A DNA stretch of 64,000 nucleotides from DATARN01 sp963851105 (GCA_963851105.1 CAWKNP010000002.1:124001-188000); one strand, 5' to 3'; counted from the stretch's first letter, positions 15,483 through 24,729 are shown. Numbers and translations: made by a program. Notes: generated by a model not told the origin, from the letters alone.

Positions 15483-16975
15483 CCGGCGCGGCGCCCGACG
15501 GTTTCTCCGGCCAGGTCCGCGCCCTGCTGCAGACCGCTGCCGAGATCTACGCCGGCACACCGGCGCAGCCCGACGTTGCCGAGCTGGCCGCCCGCCTGGA
15601 CGGGCCCCTGCGTGTCGCCATCGCGGGCATGGTCAAGGCCGGCAAGTCGACGCTGCTCAACGCCCTTGTCGGTGAGGAGTTGGCCCCGACCGACGCCGGC
15701 GAGTGCACCCGGGTGGTGTGGTGGTTCCACGATGGCGTCACCTATCGGGTGATCATCCGGCCCCACTTCGGTCCAGCCCGACCAGCCTCTTTTTCCCGCG
15801 ATGACGGCGCCCTGGACGTGGACCTCGAAGGCGTCGCCACCAGCGACATCGCGCGTCTCGAAATCGAGTGGCCGAGCCAGGCGCTGCGCACGGTCACCTT
15901 GATCGACACGCCGGGTTTCGCCTCGGCAACCCCCGGCCTCAGCGAGGTCGCTGAGGCCTTCCTGGCGCCGGGCGACGGCGCTGCGACGGCGGCCGACGCC
16001 GTCATCTACCTGATGCGGCACCTTCATTCCTCGGACATGCGCTTCCTTGAGTCGTTCCACGACGACGAACCGACCCAGGCGACACCGGTCAATACCATCG
16101 CCGTGCTGTCGCGCGCCGACGAGCTCGGCGTCGCCCGCGTCGACGCCATGGGTGCCGCGGGCCGAATCGCGCAGCGCTACCGAGATGATCGGCGGCTGCG
16201 TCGTGTCTGCCAGGCGGTCATTCCCATCGCCGGGTTGCTGGCCCAGGGGGCGGTGACGATGCGCGAGTCGGACTACCGCCGGCTGCGCCAGATCGATGCC
16301 CTTCCTGTCGCCGAGCGCGACGAGCTGCTGATCTCGGTCGACCGGTTCAGCTTGCGACCGAGCCCGGTACCGCCGGCGGATCGTGCCGTGCTGCTGCGCC
16401 GTTTCGGGATCTTCGGGGTCCGGGTGGCGCTGAAGCTCATCGGCGAGGGCTCCGGCACCAGCGCCCCCGAGCTGGCTCGGGCGCTGATTGCCGAGAGCGG
16501 GCTCGACCAACTCCGGAACCTGCTGGCCACCCAGTTCAGCGCCCGTCGCGACCTGTTGAAGGGCCGGGCCACTCTCGTCGCGCTCGAGACCCTGGCCGAA
16601 CGGTACCCCCAGCCGGGGAGCGCGGTCATCACCGAGGAAATCGAGCGCATCCGCGCCAGCGCCCACGAGCTGGTCGAGATCCGCCTGCTCAATGCCCTCC
16701 GGGCGGGGGCGGTGGCCTTCAGCGACCGGGAGGTGGACGACGCCGAGCGCCTGCTCGGCATTGAAGGGATGGAGGTGCGGGCCCGCCTGGGCCTGGGGGC
16801 CGACGCGGGTGAGACCGAGGTCACCGCGGCGTTCACCGCCGCCTTGGCCCGATGGCAACGGCGCGCCGAGAACCCGCTGGCCTCACCCGGCGCCGTCGAA
16901 GCGGCTGAGGTGCTGGTCAGGACGTGCGAAGTGCTGGCCCCGACGCTCGCCGGGGCCCGCCCCGACGGGCCTTAA
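15479..16975 (+). CDS. Dynamin-like GTPase 2
   Basis: 498 residues, paired with the preceding GTPase. G1 is GMVKAGKSTLLNAL (about residue 50) and G3 is DTPGFAS. The G4 position reads LSRADE rather than the usual T/NKxD, a change also seen in IniC-type partners. There is no obvious membrane segment, so this is probably the soluble half of a hetero-oligomer. The C-terminal part (residues 400-498) is helical. The GTGA overlap argues for equal production of the two proteins. Confidence 0.82.
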   Translation: MTGAAPDGFSGQVRALLQTAAEIYAGTPAQPDVAELAARLDGPLRVAIAGMVKAGKSTLLNALVGEELAPTDAGECTRVVWWFHDGVTYRVIIRPHFGPARPASFSRDDGALDVDLEGVATSDIARLEIEWPSQALRTVTLIDTPGFASATPGLSEVAEAFLAPGDGAATAADAVIYLMRHLHSSDMRFLESFHDDEPTQATPVNTIAVLSRADELGVARVDAMGAAGRIAQRYRDDRRLRRVCQAVIPIAGLLAQGAVTMRESDYRRLRQIDALPVAERDELLISVDRFSLRPSPVPPADRAVLLRRFGIFGVRVALKLIGEGSGTSAPELARALIAESGLDQLRNLLATQFSARRDLLKGRATLVALETLAERYPQPGSAVITEEIERIRASAHELVEIRLLNALRAGAVAFSDREVDDAERLLGIEGMEVRARLGLGADAGETEVTAAFTAALARWQRRAENPLASPGAVEAAEVLVRTCEVLAPTLAGARPDGP

Positions 16976-16997
16976 GGACCGAGGCCGAATCTGGCTG

Positions 16998-19202
16998 CTA
17001 GCGGCCGGCACCTGCCAAGGCAGGCTCGGGCTCGGCGGCCTCGATACCGATGACCGGCACTGCCTTGTCGAGCCAGTTCGGGAACCACCAGTTGGCGTCG
17101 CCGAGCAGCTCCATGGTGGCGGGCACGAGGACCATGCGCACCAGGGTCGCATCGACGAGCACGGCGGTGGCCAGGCCCATGCCGAACACCTTCAGGATCC
17201 GCAGGTCGCCGAGCACGAAGCTGCCGAACACGCAGACCATGATGGCGGCGGCGGCGGTGATGACCCGGGCGGTGGCGGCCAGGCCGTCGGCCACCGCGGT
17301 GGCGTTGTCATGCTTGCGGAGCCATTCCTCCCGGATCCGCGAGAGGAGGAAGACCTCGTAGTCCATGGACAGGCCGAACAGGATGGTGAACAACATCAGC
17401 GGGATCCACGGGTCGATGGGCCCGGTCTTGCCGATATTGAAGAACGACCCTCCCCAACCCCACTGGAAGACCGCCACGATCACCCCGTAGGCGGCGCCCA
17501 CCGAAAGCAGGTTCATGATGGCCGCCTTGAGCGGCACCAGGACGGATCGGAACACCGCCATCAGCAACAGGAACGAGAGGATGACGACGCCGCCGATGAC
17601 GATGACCAGCCGCGACGAGATCTGGGACGATGCGTCAACGCCGGCGGCGGTGAAGCCACCCACGAGTCCCTGGGCGCCGCTACCGCTGAGTGCCTGGGGG
17701 ACGACCGTTGCCCGCAGCGTTTTCACCAGCTGTTGCGTCTTTTGGTCCTGGGGCGGCGTTGTTGGCGTCACGATCACGACAGCCGCGTCTCCGGCGGCGT
17801 TGGTGTTGGGCGCGGTGACGAACGCCACGCCCGGGGTCGCGGACAGTGCCGACTGAAGCTTGCTGAGCGTCGCCGGGTTGTCGCTACCCGGCGTGAGCTG
17901 GACCGCAATGACGAGGGGACCGTTGCTGCCGGCACCGAAGCCATTCGCCAGGAGGTCGTAGGCCTTGCGTGTCGTATAGGTGGAGGGATCGTTTCCCGAG
18001 TCGGTGAACGCCAGCTGCATGGAGAACAACGGCAGGGCCATTGCCACCAGGAGCACGAACGAGATGAGGGCGGCGGGCACGCGGTACTTCTGGATGAAGC
18101 GGCTCCAGCGGTAGGCCATGGTCTGGCGCTGGCTCTCGCCATGATGCAGCAGGTGGGGGAGATGGAGCTTGTCGATGGCCCGGCCGCAGAAGCCGAGCAC
18201 GGCCGGCAGAAGCGTCAGGGCGGCCAGCATGACGAGTACGACCGCCGCGATGGATGCGAACGCCAGGCCGTAGATGAACGACAGACCGAGCAGGAGCATC
18301 CCGAGCAGGGAGATCACCACGGTGCAGCCCGCGAACAGCACCGCCCGGCCCGAGGTGGCGAGGGCGATGACGATCGCCTCTTCGGGCTCGTGGCCGTCGC
18401 GGAGGCCCGTTCGGTATCGGGTCACGATGAACAGGGCGTAGTCGATGCCGACGCCGATGCCGATCATGGCGGCCAGCTCGGTGGCGAAGGTCGGCACGGT
18501 GATGAAGCGGCTGATCAGGTTGATGATGGCGACCCCGGCGCCGATGCCGAACAGGGCGGTCATGATCGGCAGGCCCATGGCGATGACAGACCCGAAGGCG
18601 ATCAGCAGGATGATGATCGCCGACCAGATACCGACGATCTCACTGACCCCGAAGGGAGGTACCTCCGCCTTGTTGATGGGCGCCCCGCCGAGCTCGATCT
18701 CGAGGCCGGGCTTGGCGAACGCCTGGGTGCTCTTGACGAGGGCCTTGGCGTTCTGCTTGGAGATGTCCTGGGCGGTCTTGTCGAACTGCACGATGGCGAA
18801 TGCGGTATGGCCGTCACGTGACACCAGGCCTGGCGCGCCGATCGGGCTGGTGACTCCGGTCACATTGGGCTGGTGCTGCAGGCTCTGGACGGCCTGGCCG
18901 ATGGTCGACTGCACGTCCGGGGAGGAGATGCTGCCGTTGGGCGTGTAGAAGACCACGTTGGCCGAGTCGCCGGCCTGGGCGGGGAATCGTGCTTTCAGCA
19001 GGTTGAGGGCGCGCTGAGACTCGGAGCTGCCGCCGCTGAACTTGTCCTGAAAGATCCCGCCGCCAATACCGGCGGCGAACACATTGGCGCCGATGATCCC
19101 GAGGATCCACACCAACAGGACAATTCGGCGCTTGTGGTAACACCAACGGGCCAACCGGGCCATCCGAGTGGTGTCGAGAGAAGCTTGCGTGCTTGCGCTC
19201 AT
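16998..19202 (-). CDS. MMPL/RND-family membrane transporter
   Basis: 734 residues with two halves, each having a large extracytoplasmic loop followed by a bundle of membrane helices (about 12 in total). Family-typical stretches are AMIGIGVGIDYALFIVTRYRTGL and the equivalent FTILFGLSMDYEVFLLSRIREEWL, each holding the conserved Asp-Tyr pair used in proton relay. In mycobacteria MmpL proteins export lipids; the cargo here is unknown. ATG 19202 is in the divergent interval opposite the SnoaL cluster promoter. Confidence 0.92.
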   Translation of the reverse strand: MSASTQASLDTTRMARLARWCYHKRRIVLLVWILGIIGANVFAAGIGGGIFQDKFSGGSSESQRALNLLKARFPAQAGDSANVVFYTPNGSISSPDVQSTIGQAVQSLQHQPNVTGVTSPIGAPGLVSRDGHTAFAIVQFDKTAQDISKQNAKALVKSTQAFAKPGLEIELGGAPINKAEVPPFGVSEIVGIWSAIIILLIAFGSVIAMGLPIMTALFGIGAGVAIINLISRFITVPTFATELAAMIGIGVGIDYALFIVTRYRTGLRDGHEPEEAIVIALATSGRAVLFAGCTVVISLLGMLLLGLSFIYGLAFASIAAVVLVMLAALTLLPAVLGFCGRAIDKLHLPHLLHHGESQRQTMAYRWSRFIQKYRVPAALISFVLLVAMALPLFSMQLAFTDSGNDPSTYTTRKAYDLLANGFGAGSNGPLVIAVQLTPGSDNPATLSKLQSALSATPGVAFVTAPNTNAAGDAAVVIVTPTTPPQDQKTQQLVKTLRATVVPQALSGSGAQGLVGGFTAAGVDASSQISSRLVIVIGGVVILSFLLLMAVFRSVLVPLKAAIMNLLSVGAAYGVIVAVFQWGWGGSFFNIGKTGPIDPWIPLMLFTILFGLSMDYEVFLLSRIREEWLRKHDNATAVADGLAATARVITAAAAIMVCVFGSFVLGDLRILKVFGMGLATAVLVDATLVRMVLVPATMELLGDANWWFPNWLDKAVPVIGIEAAEPEPALAGAGR

Positions 19203-19310
19203 AGACCTATAAATACCAGGCCGCTACCCCTACGTAAAGGCGTTCGACCGAACCTCCCGGTCCGGTCATCGGAAGGCATGACGCGCTCGGGAACCTGGGC
19301 GCGGCCGCCG

Positions 19311-19339
19311 TTGACAGTCTTCCCGACCAGCCATACGAT
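19311..19339 (+). promoter_or_regulatory. Sigma-70-type promoter of the SnoaL-like gene cluster
   Basis: TTGACA (19311-19316), 17-bp spacer and TACGAT (19334-19339), an almost consensus vegetative promoter. It leaves an untranslated leader of about 120 nt before the ATG at 19466. This is the clearest promoter in the window. Confidence 0.75.
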
Positions 19340-19465
19340 GGCTGCACCGGGCACCCGGATACTGCGGCAGCATCCGGGGGGGGCTCAGACGGTTCATCGG
19401 GGGGCGTCCTCCTCACAGCGGCGCGCGCCAAGCTTGCGACAGACGAGATTCGAAGGGGTTCCACA

Positions 19466-19894
19466 ATGGGAAACGAAGAGACCGAACGCCTTTTTCAGCG
19501 CTACTTCGACGAGGGCACCAACGCCGGTGACCTCAGCGTCATCGACGAGGTCTTCGCCCCGGACTACCAGCACCACGACCCCGCCAACCCCGACGCCATC
19601 GGTGGCGTCGATGACGTTCGCTTCCATGTCGGCGCCCTGCGCAGCGCCTTCCCCGACATCGCCTTTCACGTCGAGGACATGATCAGCGAAGACGACAAGA
19701 TCGTCATTCGCTGGACGGCCCACGTCACCCATACCGGCGACTACTTCGGTATCCCGCCCACGGGCAAGGAGGCCAACATCACGGGGATGAACACCTGGCA
19801 CATCGCCGACGGCAAGGCCATCGAAGGGTGGGTCAACCGTGATGACCTCGGTCTCTTGCAGCAGCTCGGCGTCATCCCTTCGCCGGGAGCCTGA
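19466..19894 (+). CDS. SnoaL-like (NTF2-fold) protein, single domain
   Basis: 142 residues in the SnoaL/ester-cyclase-like family of the NTF2 fold. The usual landmarks are present: YFDEGTNAGDLSVIDEVFAPDYQHHDP at the start, RSAFPDIAFHVEDMISEDDKIVIRWT in the middle, and TGDYFGIPPTGKEANITGMNTWHIADGKAIEGWVN near the end. Members include polyketide cyclases and isomerases, but many are unassigned, so no substrate is claimed. It is the first gene after the promoter at 19311. Confidence 0.85.
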   Translation: MGNEETERLFQRYFDEGTNAGDLSVIDEVFAPDYQHHDPANPDAIGGVDDVRFHVGALRSAFPDIAFHVEDMISEDDKIVIRWTAHVTHTGDYFGIPPTGKEANITGMNTWHIADGKAIEGWVNRDDLGLLQQLGVIPSPGA

Positions 19895-19959
19895 TTCAAC
19901 CGTGAATTGGTCCAGTTGTCACCCGGTATTCATTTTTCTCACGATGAGGAGGCACCCCG

Positions 19960-20910
19960 ATGGGATCTGAGCAAGAGACAAACAAGGCCATCGTGTTACG
20001 GAACTACGAGGAGATCTGGAACCAGGGTCATCTCGAGGTGGCGGAGGAGCTTGTCGATCCCTCATTCCACGACCATCCGCCAACCCGGTTCTTCGATGTC
20101 GGGCGCACCGGGCCGGACAGCCTCCAAGAGGCAGTGCGGCACTTCCGGGAGGCGTTTAGCGACTTCCACGACATGAAGCAGCTGGTCCTTGCCGAGGAAG
20201 ATCGCGTGGCCTATCTGGGCACGATCTCGGGCACCCAGGACGGCGACCTTTTCGGCTTCCCCCCGGCCAGCGAGGGCAACAAGATGCGCGTCCGGGGCAT
20301 CAACTTCTTCCGACTCGCCGACGGCATGATCGTCGAGCGCTGGGGCCAGTTCGACGTCCTGACAATGATGGCGCAGCTTGGGCTGGCGCCGACGCCCGGC
20401 GGTCCCCCGGATCTTGGCGAAGACCCCGAGCCGATGGCGCTCAACGAGAGCACCGCCGAGGACCGGGAGCGCAACAAGGCTGTCTACCGGCGCATGGTCG
20501 ACGAGGTCGTCAACCAGGGCCATTTCGACGTGGTCGACGAGATCTTCGACCCCTCCTACCACGACCACAGCTCGCCTCCGGGCATGCCGGGCGGACTCGC
20601 GGGCGTGAAGGCGATCTTCGGGATGTTCCGGGAGGCCTTTCCCGACGTGAAGTTCACCATCCAGTCGCTGGTGGCCGACGGCGACGTCGTCGCCACGTTG
20701 GTCGAGGGATCGGGGACCAACACGGGACCGTTCATGGGGATGCCTCCGACCAACCTGCCGGCCAAATGGCGCTCGGTCGGCTTCTTCCGGGTCACCGACA
20801 AAGGCCAGATCGTGGAGCACACGGGAATCCCCGACATGCTCGGCCTGTTGATCCAACTCGGTGTCATCCCGCCCCCGCCGAACGTCGAGAGCGCTAAGCC
20901 GCACGACTGA
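19960..20910 (+). CDS. SnoaL-like protein with two NTF2-fold domains
   Basis: 316 residues made of two SnoaL-like domains in tandem (about 1-150 and 165-310) joined by an acidic linker (DLGEDPEPMALNESTAEDRE). Each half repeats the family pattern: NYEEIWNQGHLEVAEELVDPSFHDHPP / RRMVDEVVNQGHFDVVDEIFDPSYHDHSS at the start and GQFDVLTMMAQLGLAPTPG / GIPDMLGLLIQLGVIPPPP at the end. AGGAGGC precedes ATG 19960. The fused pair probably forms within one chain the dimer that single-domain members form between chains. Confidence 0.85.
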   Translation: MGSEQETNKAIVLRNYEEIWNQGHLEVAEELVDPSFHDHPPTRFFDVGRTGPDSLQEAVRHFREAFSDFHDMKQLVLAEEDRVAYLGTISGTQDGDLFGFPPASEGNKMRVRGINFFRLADGMIVERWGQFDVLTMMAQLGLAPTPGGPPDLGEDPEPMALNESTAEDRERNKAVYRRMVDEVVNQGHFDVVDEIFDPSYHDHSSPPGMPGGLAGVKAIFGMFREAFPDVKFTIQSLVADGDVVATLVEGSGTNTGPFMGMPPTNLPAKWRSVGFFRVTDKGQIVEHTGIPDMLGLLIQLGVIPPPPNVESAKPHD

Positions 20911-20940
20911 GCAGGACTGAGCATCAGGAGGCTTTCCGCA

Positions 20941-21882
20941 GTGTCAGATGAAGAGGTCCAGTCCAAGGCCAACCTGCTCGATCGCATCTACGCGTCGAGC
21001 GATCCCACCGAGATCGCCAACAAGGCCATCATCGCCCGCTACGTCGATGCCACCAACCGCGGTGACCTCGACATTCTCAACCATCTCGTCTACGACGACT
21101 ACATCGAGCATGACCCCGTGCCCGGCCAGAAGCCGGGCGTCGAAGGCCTCAAGGAGGCCTACACCATGTTCAACTCGCCGTTCCCCGACCTGGCTTTCGT
21201 CTTCGACGATGTCATCTGCGAAAACGACATGGTCTTCGGCCGGGGCATCATCAGCGGTACGCACGAAGGTGAGTTCTTCGGCGTCCCGGCGACGGGGAAA
21301 AAGGTGCATTGGACGGGCACCCGCCTGTTCCGCCTCCGGGACGGGAAGGTGGTGGAGGGCTGGGTCAATATCGACATGATGAGCCTCATGCAGCAGATGG
21401 GCGTGATCCCGACGCCGCCCCAGCCCGATCCCGCCACATTGCCGCCGGCGCCGCACCTCGAAGGGGCGCCGTCGACGCGGGAGGCCAACCGGGCGCTGAT
21501 GACACGGTTCATCGACGAGGTCTGGAACAAGGGAAACTTGGATGTGGCCGACGAGGTCTTCCATCCCGAGGCCACCAGCCCGAGTGCGCCCGGGCTGCCG
21601 CCGGGCCCCGAAGGCGTGAAGGTCATCGCCAACATGTTCCGGTCCGCCTTCCCCGACTACTGGATGAGGATCGACCACATGGTGGCAGAGGACGACCGCG
21701 TGGCGGCGCGCTTCACGCAAGGTGGCACCCACCAGGGCGACCTGTTCGGGATCCCGGCGACGGGCAAGACCGTCGAGTTCACCGAGATGGGGATCCTGCG
21801 TATCGCCGACGGCAAGGTTGTCGAGAGTTGGTACGACGTCGACATGCTGGGGCTCATGCAGCAGCTGGGCGTCGGCGGTTGA
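20941..21882 (+). CDS. SnoaL-like protein with two NTF2-fold domains
   Basis: 313 residues with the same two-domain plan as the gene before it. Domain 1 (about 20-160) has RYVDATNRGDLDILNHLVYDDYIEHDP and GEFFGVPATGKKVHWTGTRLFRLRDGKVVEGW; domain 2 (about 175-313) has RFIDEVWNKGNLDVADEVFHPE and GDLFGIPATGKTVEFTEMGILRIADGKVVESW. In domain 2 the first conserved His region is altered (ATSPSAPG), so one half may have lost catalysis. The start is a GTG at 20941 with AGGAGG 6-11 nt upstream. Confidence 0.83.
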   Translation: MSDEEVQSKANLLDRIYASSDPTEIANKAIIARYVDATNRGDLDILNHLVYDDYIEHDPVPGQKPGVEGLKEAYTMFNSPFPDLAFVFDDVICENDMVFGRGIISGTHEGEFFGVPATGKKVHWTGTRLFRLRDGKVVEGWVNIDMMSLMQQMGVIPTPPQPDPATLPPAPHLEGAPSTREANRALMTRFIDEVWNKGNLDVADEVFHPEATSPSAPGLPPGPEGVKVIANMFRSAFPDYWMRIDHMVAEDDRVAARFTQGGTHQGDLFGIPATGKTVEFTEMGILRIADGKVVESWYDVDMLGLMQQLGVGG

Positions 21883-21907
21883 GCAACCGCACCCGAAGGG
21901 AGACCGC

Positions 21908-22330
21908 ATGACCCCCGAAGAAGGCAGGACCCTCATCAACAAGTTCTACGACGAGGGTTGGAACGCCAACAATCTCGATGTCTACGACGATCTGGTGACC
22001 GAGGACTTCCTGGACCACCAGGCCATACCGGGGCTGCCTCCGGGTCGTGATGGCTTCAAGCAGCTCAACGTGATGTTCCGCACCGCCATGCCCGACGTGT
22101 GGGTGACCGTCGACGACATCATCACCGACGGCGACAAGGTGGCCGCCCGGTGGACCTCGACGGGGACCCACAAAGGTGACCTGTTCGGGATCCCGGCGAC
22201 GGGCAAGGCGGTCAAGGTGACCGCGACCGTCGTCTACCGGGTAGAAGATGGCCGCCTGGCCGAGGGATGGATCAACCGGGACGACTTCGGATTGATGCGG
22301 CAGCTGGGCGTTATCCCGACGCCCGGCTGA
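21908..22330 (+). CDS. SnoaL-like (NTF2-fold) protein, single domain
   Basis: 140 residues. KFYDEGWNANNLDVYDDLVTEDFLDHQA, then GDLFGIPATGKAVKVTATVVYRVEDGRLAEGWINRDDFGLMRQLGVIPTPG. ATG 21908 follows GAAGGGAGACC; the longer open frame upstream is a shadow of the previous gene. It lies 25 bp after that gene and 20 bp before the NmrA-type gene, so the four SnoaL-like genes and the reductase-like gene look like one transcript. Confidence 0.85.
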   Translation: MTPEEGRTLINKFYDEGWNANNLDVYDDLVTEDFLDHQAIPGLPPGRDGFKQLNVMFRTAMPDVWVTVDDIITDGDKVAARWTSTGTHKGDLFGIPATGKAVKVTATVVYRVEDGRLAEGWINRDDFGLMRQLGVIPTPG

Positions 22331-22350
22331 CGAGGGTCGGCCACCACAGC

Positions 22351-23193
22351 GTGATCCTGGTCATCGGCGCGACCGGCAATATCGGCGGGAGGGCGTTACG
22401 GGATCTGGCGGCGCAGGGGGTGGCGGTGCGCGCCCTCAGCCGCGACCCGTCGAAACTGCCCGCCCTCGGCGATCACGTCGAGGTGGTGCCCGGTGACCTC
22501 GAGCACCCGCACACCATCGCCGCTGCCCTCGATGGCGTCGACAAGGTCCTGCTCTGCGCAGCCAGCAGCAATCCGATGCTGCATGAGGCCGCCGTCATCC
22601 GCCAAGCGGGCGACGCCGGTGTAGAACACATGGTCATGGTGTCCTCCTTCGGGGTGGAGTACGGGGTGGGATCCGGGCCCGCCCATCAGCCGGGCGAGGT
22701 GGCGCTGCGATCGTCGGCGCTGGCCTGGACCATCCTGCGGGGGATGGCCTACATGACCAACGCCTTACGGTGGCGTGACACCATTCGTTCGTCCGGGGCG
22801 TTCTACGAGCCGACGGGCAGCGGCCGCTACGCCATGATCGACCCCGCCGACATTGGCGCGGTCGCCGCGAAGGTTCTCACCGAAAGTGGTCATGACGCCA
22901 AGACCTACGACCTGACAGGGCCGGAGGCGCTGTCGTCGGACACCTACGCCGCGAAGCTGGCGGCCGCGGTCGGCCGCCCGATCCGCCACGTCGACATTCC
23001 CGCGGAGGCGTTCGAAGACGCAATGCTCAAAGCCGGCGTGCCGCAGGCGGTGGTAGAACCGGTGGCCGGGTTTTATGCTCTGGTGAAGGCCGGCCGGTTG
23101 CAGATCGTGACACCGACGGTCGAGCAGATCCTGGGTGCGCCGGCGACGACGTTCGACGCCTGGGCGCAGCGCAACGCCGGCGCGTTCCGCTAG
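22351..23193 (+). CDS. NmrA/SDR-type NAD(P)-binding protein
   Basis: 280 residues of the atypical SDR (NmrA/HSCARG) type. The dinucleotide site is VIGATGNIGGRALRDL at the N-terminus, followed by VRALSRDPSKL (adenosine ribose/phosphate side), VEVVPGDLEHP and the VMVSSFGVEYG strand. Such proteins are either NAD(P)H-dependent reductases (quinone or isoflavone type) or redox sensors; the catalytic Tyr-Lys pair of classical SDRs is not evident. GTG 22351 begins exactly at the first strand. Confidence 0.8.
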   Translation: MILVIGATGNIGGRALRDLAAQGVAVRALSRDPSKLPALGDHVEVVPGDLEHPHTIAAALDGVDKVLLCAASSNPMLHEAAVIRQAGDAGVEHMVMVSSFGVEYGVGSGPAHQPGEVALRSSALAWTILRGMAYMTNALRWRDTIRSSGAFYEPTGSGRYAMIDPADIGAVAAKVLTESGHDAKTYDLTGPEALSSDTYAAKLAAAVGRPIRHVDIPAEAFEDAMLKAGVPQAVVEPVAGFYALVKAGRLQIVTPTVEQILGAPATTFDAWAQRNAGAFR

Positions 23194-23209
23194 CGCCGAC
23201 TCGTTGGGG

Positions 23210-23617
23210 TTACTTCCACTCCCACAGCTTGGTGTGCTGGCTCATGCCGGTCTCGTCGATGGAGAACTCGAACAGGACAAGAATGCCGTTGAGCGCGGCC
23301 AGCTTGGGTGACATGGTCTGGAAGATCAGCGAGCCCCGCCACTCCGCCGCCCCGCCCTGACCGGTCATGCGTCCGATGCCGTTACCGGTGTAAAGGGCCC
23401 CTTGAGCATCAGCGGTGAAGATCATTCCGTTGGCGCCGCCGATGAACAGCCCGTCGGGTCGCATCCGGTTCCAATAGGTAGTGATATCGGAAACGCCGTG
23501 GCCGAGAACCATACCCTGTTGTTGCAGCATGACTTCGAGCCTCGGACCGGTATCGGTTCCTTCAACTCGTACCGATGTGACATGTCCGTCCAACTCACCG
23601 ATCATTTCACCGAGCAT
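23210..23617 (-). CDS. Hypothetical protein, probable beta-barrel
   Basis: 135 residues without a recognisable family. The sequence alternates in beta-strand fashion and is rich in Gly and Thr (GLFIGGANGMIFTADAQGALYTGNGIGRM, WRGSLIFQTMSP). It has no signal peptide. It lies tail-to-tail with the NmrA-type gene (16 bp apart). The pattern resembles small beta-barrel enzymes such as the allene oxide cyclase-like group, but that is only a guess. Confidence 0.6.
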   Translation of the reverse strand: MLGEMIGELDGHVTSVRVEGTDTGPRLEVMLQQQGMVLGHGVSDITTYWNRMRPDGLFIGGANGMIFTADAQGALYTGNGIGRMTGQGGAAEWRGSLIFQTMSPKLAALNGILVLFEFSIDETGMSQHTKLWEWK

Positions 23618-23796
23618 GGCTGTCCCCTGTGGTTAGGTAGTGGAGCGTCAGGTTCACTTCATCAGGTCGAACTGCTTTGTCAAAAGCCAACTTCGTCATC
23701 GGCTGCCACGGCAGCGATCAACTGTTTGCTTGTTCCTATCTCTGCGGCCCGTGGCGTTTGCTTAAGCCCGTGGCTGTACCGCTATTTCCGGCTGCT

Positions 23797-24717
23797 TCAG
23801 CCCCCGGGCAGCACGCCGGCCTGCTGGAGCAGCGTCAAGGTGTCGGCCGATACCCAGCGTTCGACGATCTTGCCATCGGCGATCCGCACGAAGTCGGTAT
23901 GGGTCCACTTCAACGACTTGCCGGAAGCCGCGACGCCGAAGAGGTCGGCCCCGGTGTGGGTTCCAGTCAGGATCGAGTGCACTTCCGCCTGGTCACCTTC
24001 GGCCACCATGATGCCGGTCTCGACCTCGACGGAGAGATCGGGAAGCGCAGCACGCAATGTCGCGGCGCAAGCCTGCGCGCCCGCGAGATCGTCGGTCCCC
24101 CAGACCGGATTGTGATCGACGAACCGGGCCGGGTCGGCGACGGCCTCCAGCGCGTCGCGGTCGCCCGCGGCCAGGGCGTTGACGAATTGCAGCAAGACCT
24201 GCTTGTTGGCCTCGGGTGACCCGGAGCCGTCGCCGCTGATGGCGGCGGAAGGACCCCACGACGACGGCTTGCCCTGGGCGACGGCGCCGGGGCCCGCGAC
24301 CGGCATGGCGCCCAGTTGCTGCATCATCCCGACCATGTCGAGCTCGCCCCACCCCTCGACCACCTGGCCGTCGGTCACCCGGTCGAGGCCTACGGATGTC
24401 ACCTCTACATGCTTGCCGGTGGGCGGAATCCCGTAGAACTCGCCCGTCTGGGTGCCCGACCATGTATTGCGGATGCCGACGAGGTCACCCTCGACGATCA
24501 GGTCGTCGACGGTCATCTTCCCGTCGGGAAAGGCGCTGCGCCACGTCTTGATCAGCTGAATGAGCCCATCAGGACCCATGCCGACCGCCTGGCCGCCGGC
24601 ACCATGGACCGTCATCACCGGGGCGATGATCTCGTGGGCGAGCTCGTAGTTGCCGCCCGACCAACCCTCGTCATTCCAGCGGCGGATAACGGCCTTGGCC
24701 TCTTCGGGAGTGGACAT
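23797..24717 (-). CDS. SnoaL-like protein with two NTF2-fold domains
   Basis: 306 residues. Domain 1 (about 1-135) has RWNDEGWSGGNYELAHEIIAP and GEFYGIPPTGKHVEVTSVGLDRVTDGQVVEGWGELD. Domain 2 (about 165-306) has LQFVNALAAGDRDALEAVADPARFVDHNP and GADLFGVAASGKSLKWTHTDFVRIADGKIVERWVSAD. The two are linked by a Gly/Ala/Ser-rich stretch. It is the last gene of a leftward trio with a tautomerase and another SnoaL-like gene. Confidence 0.83.
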   Translation of the reverse strand: MSTPEEAKAVIRRWNDEGWSGGNYELAHEIIAPVMTVHGAGGQAVGMGPDGLIQLIKTWRSAFPDGKMTVDDLIVEGDLVGIRNTWSGTQTGEFYGIPPTGKHVEVTSVGLDRVTDGQVVEGWGELDMVGMMQQLGAMPVAGPGAVAQGKPSSWGPSAAISGDGSGSPEANKQVLLQFVNALAAGDRDALEAVADPARFVDHNPVWGTDDLAGAQACAATLRAALPDLSVEVETGIMVAEGDQAEVHSILTGTHTGADLFGVAASGKSLKWTHTDFVRIADGKIVERWVSADTLTLLQQAGVLPGG

Positions 24718-24729
24718 ACCTGCGGCGGC

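Noticed and set aside
16692..18821. 709-codon plus-strand frame opposite the MMPL gene
   Set aside because: Antisense to a clear transporter; product is His/Asp/Gln-rich with no domain.
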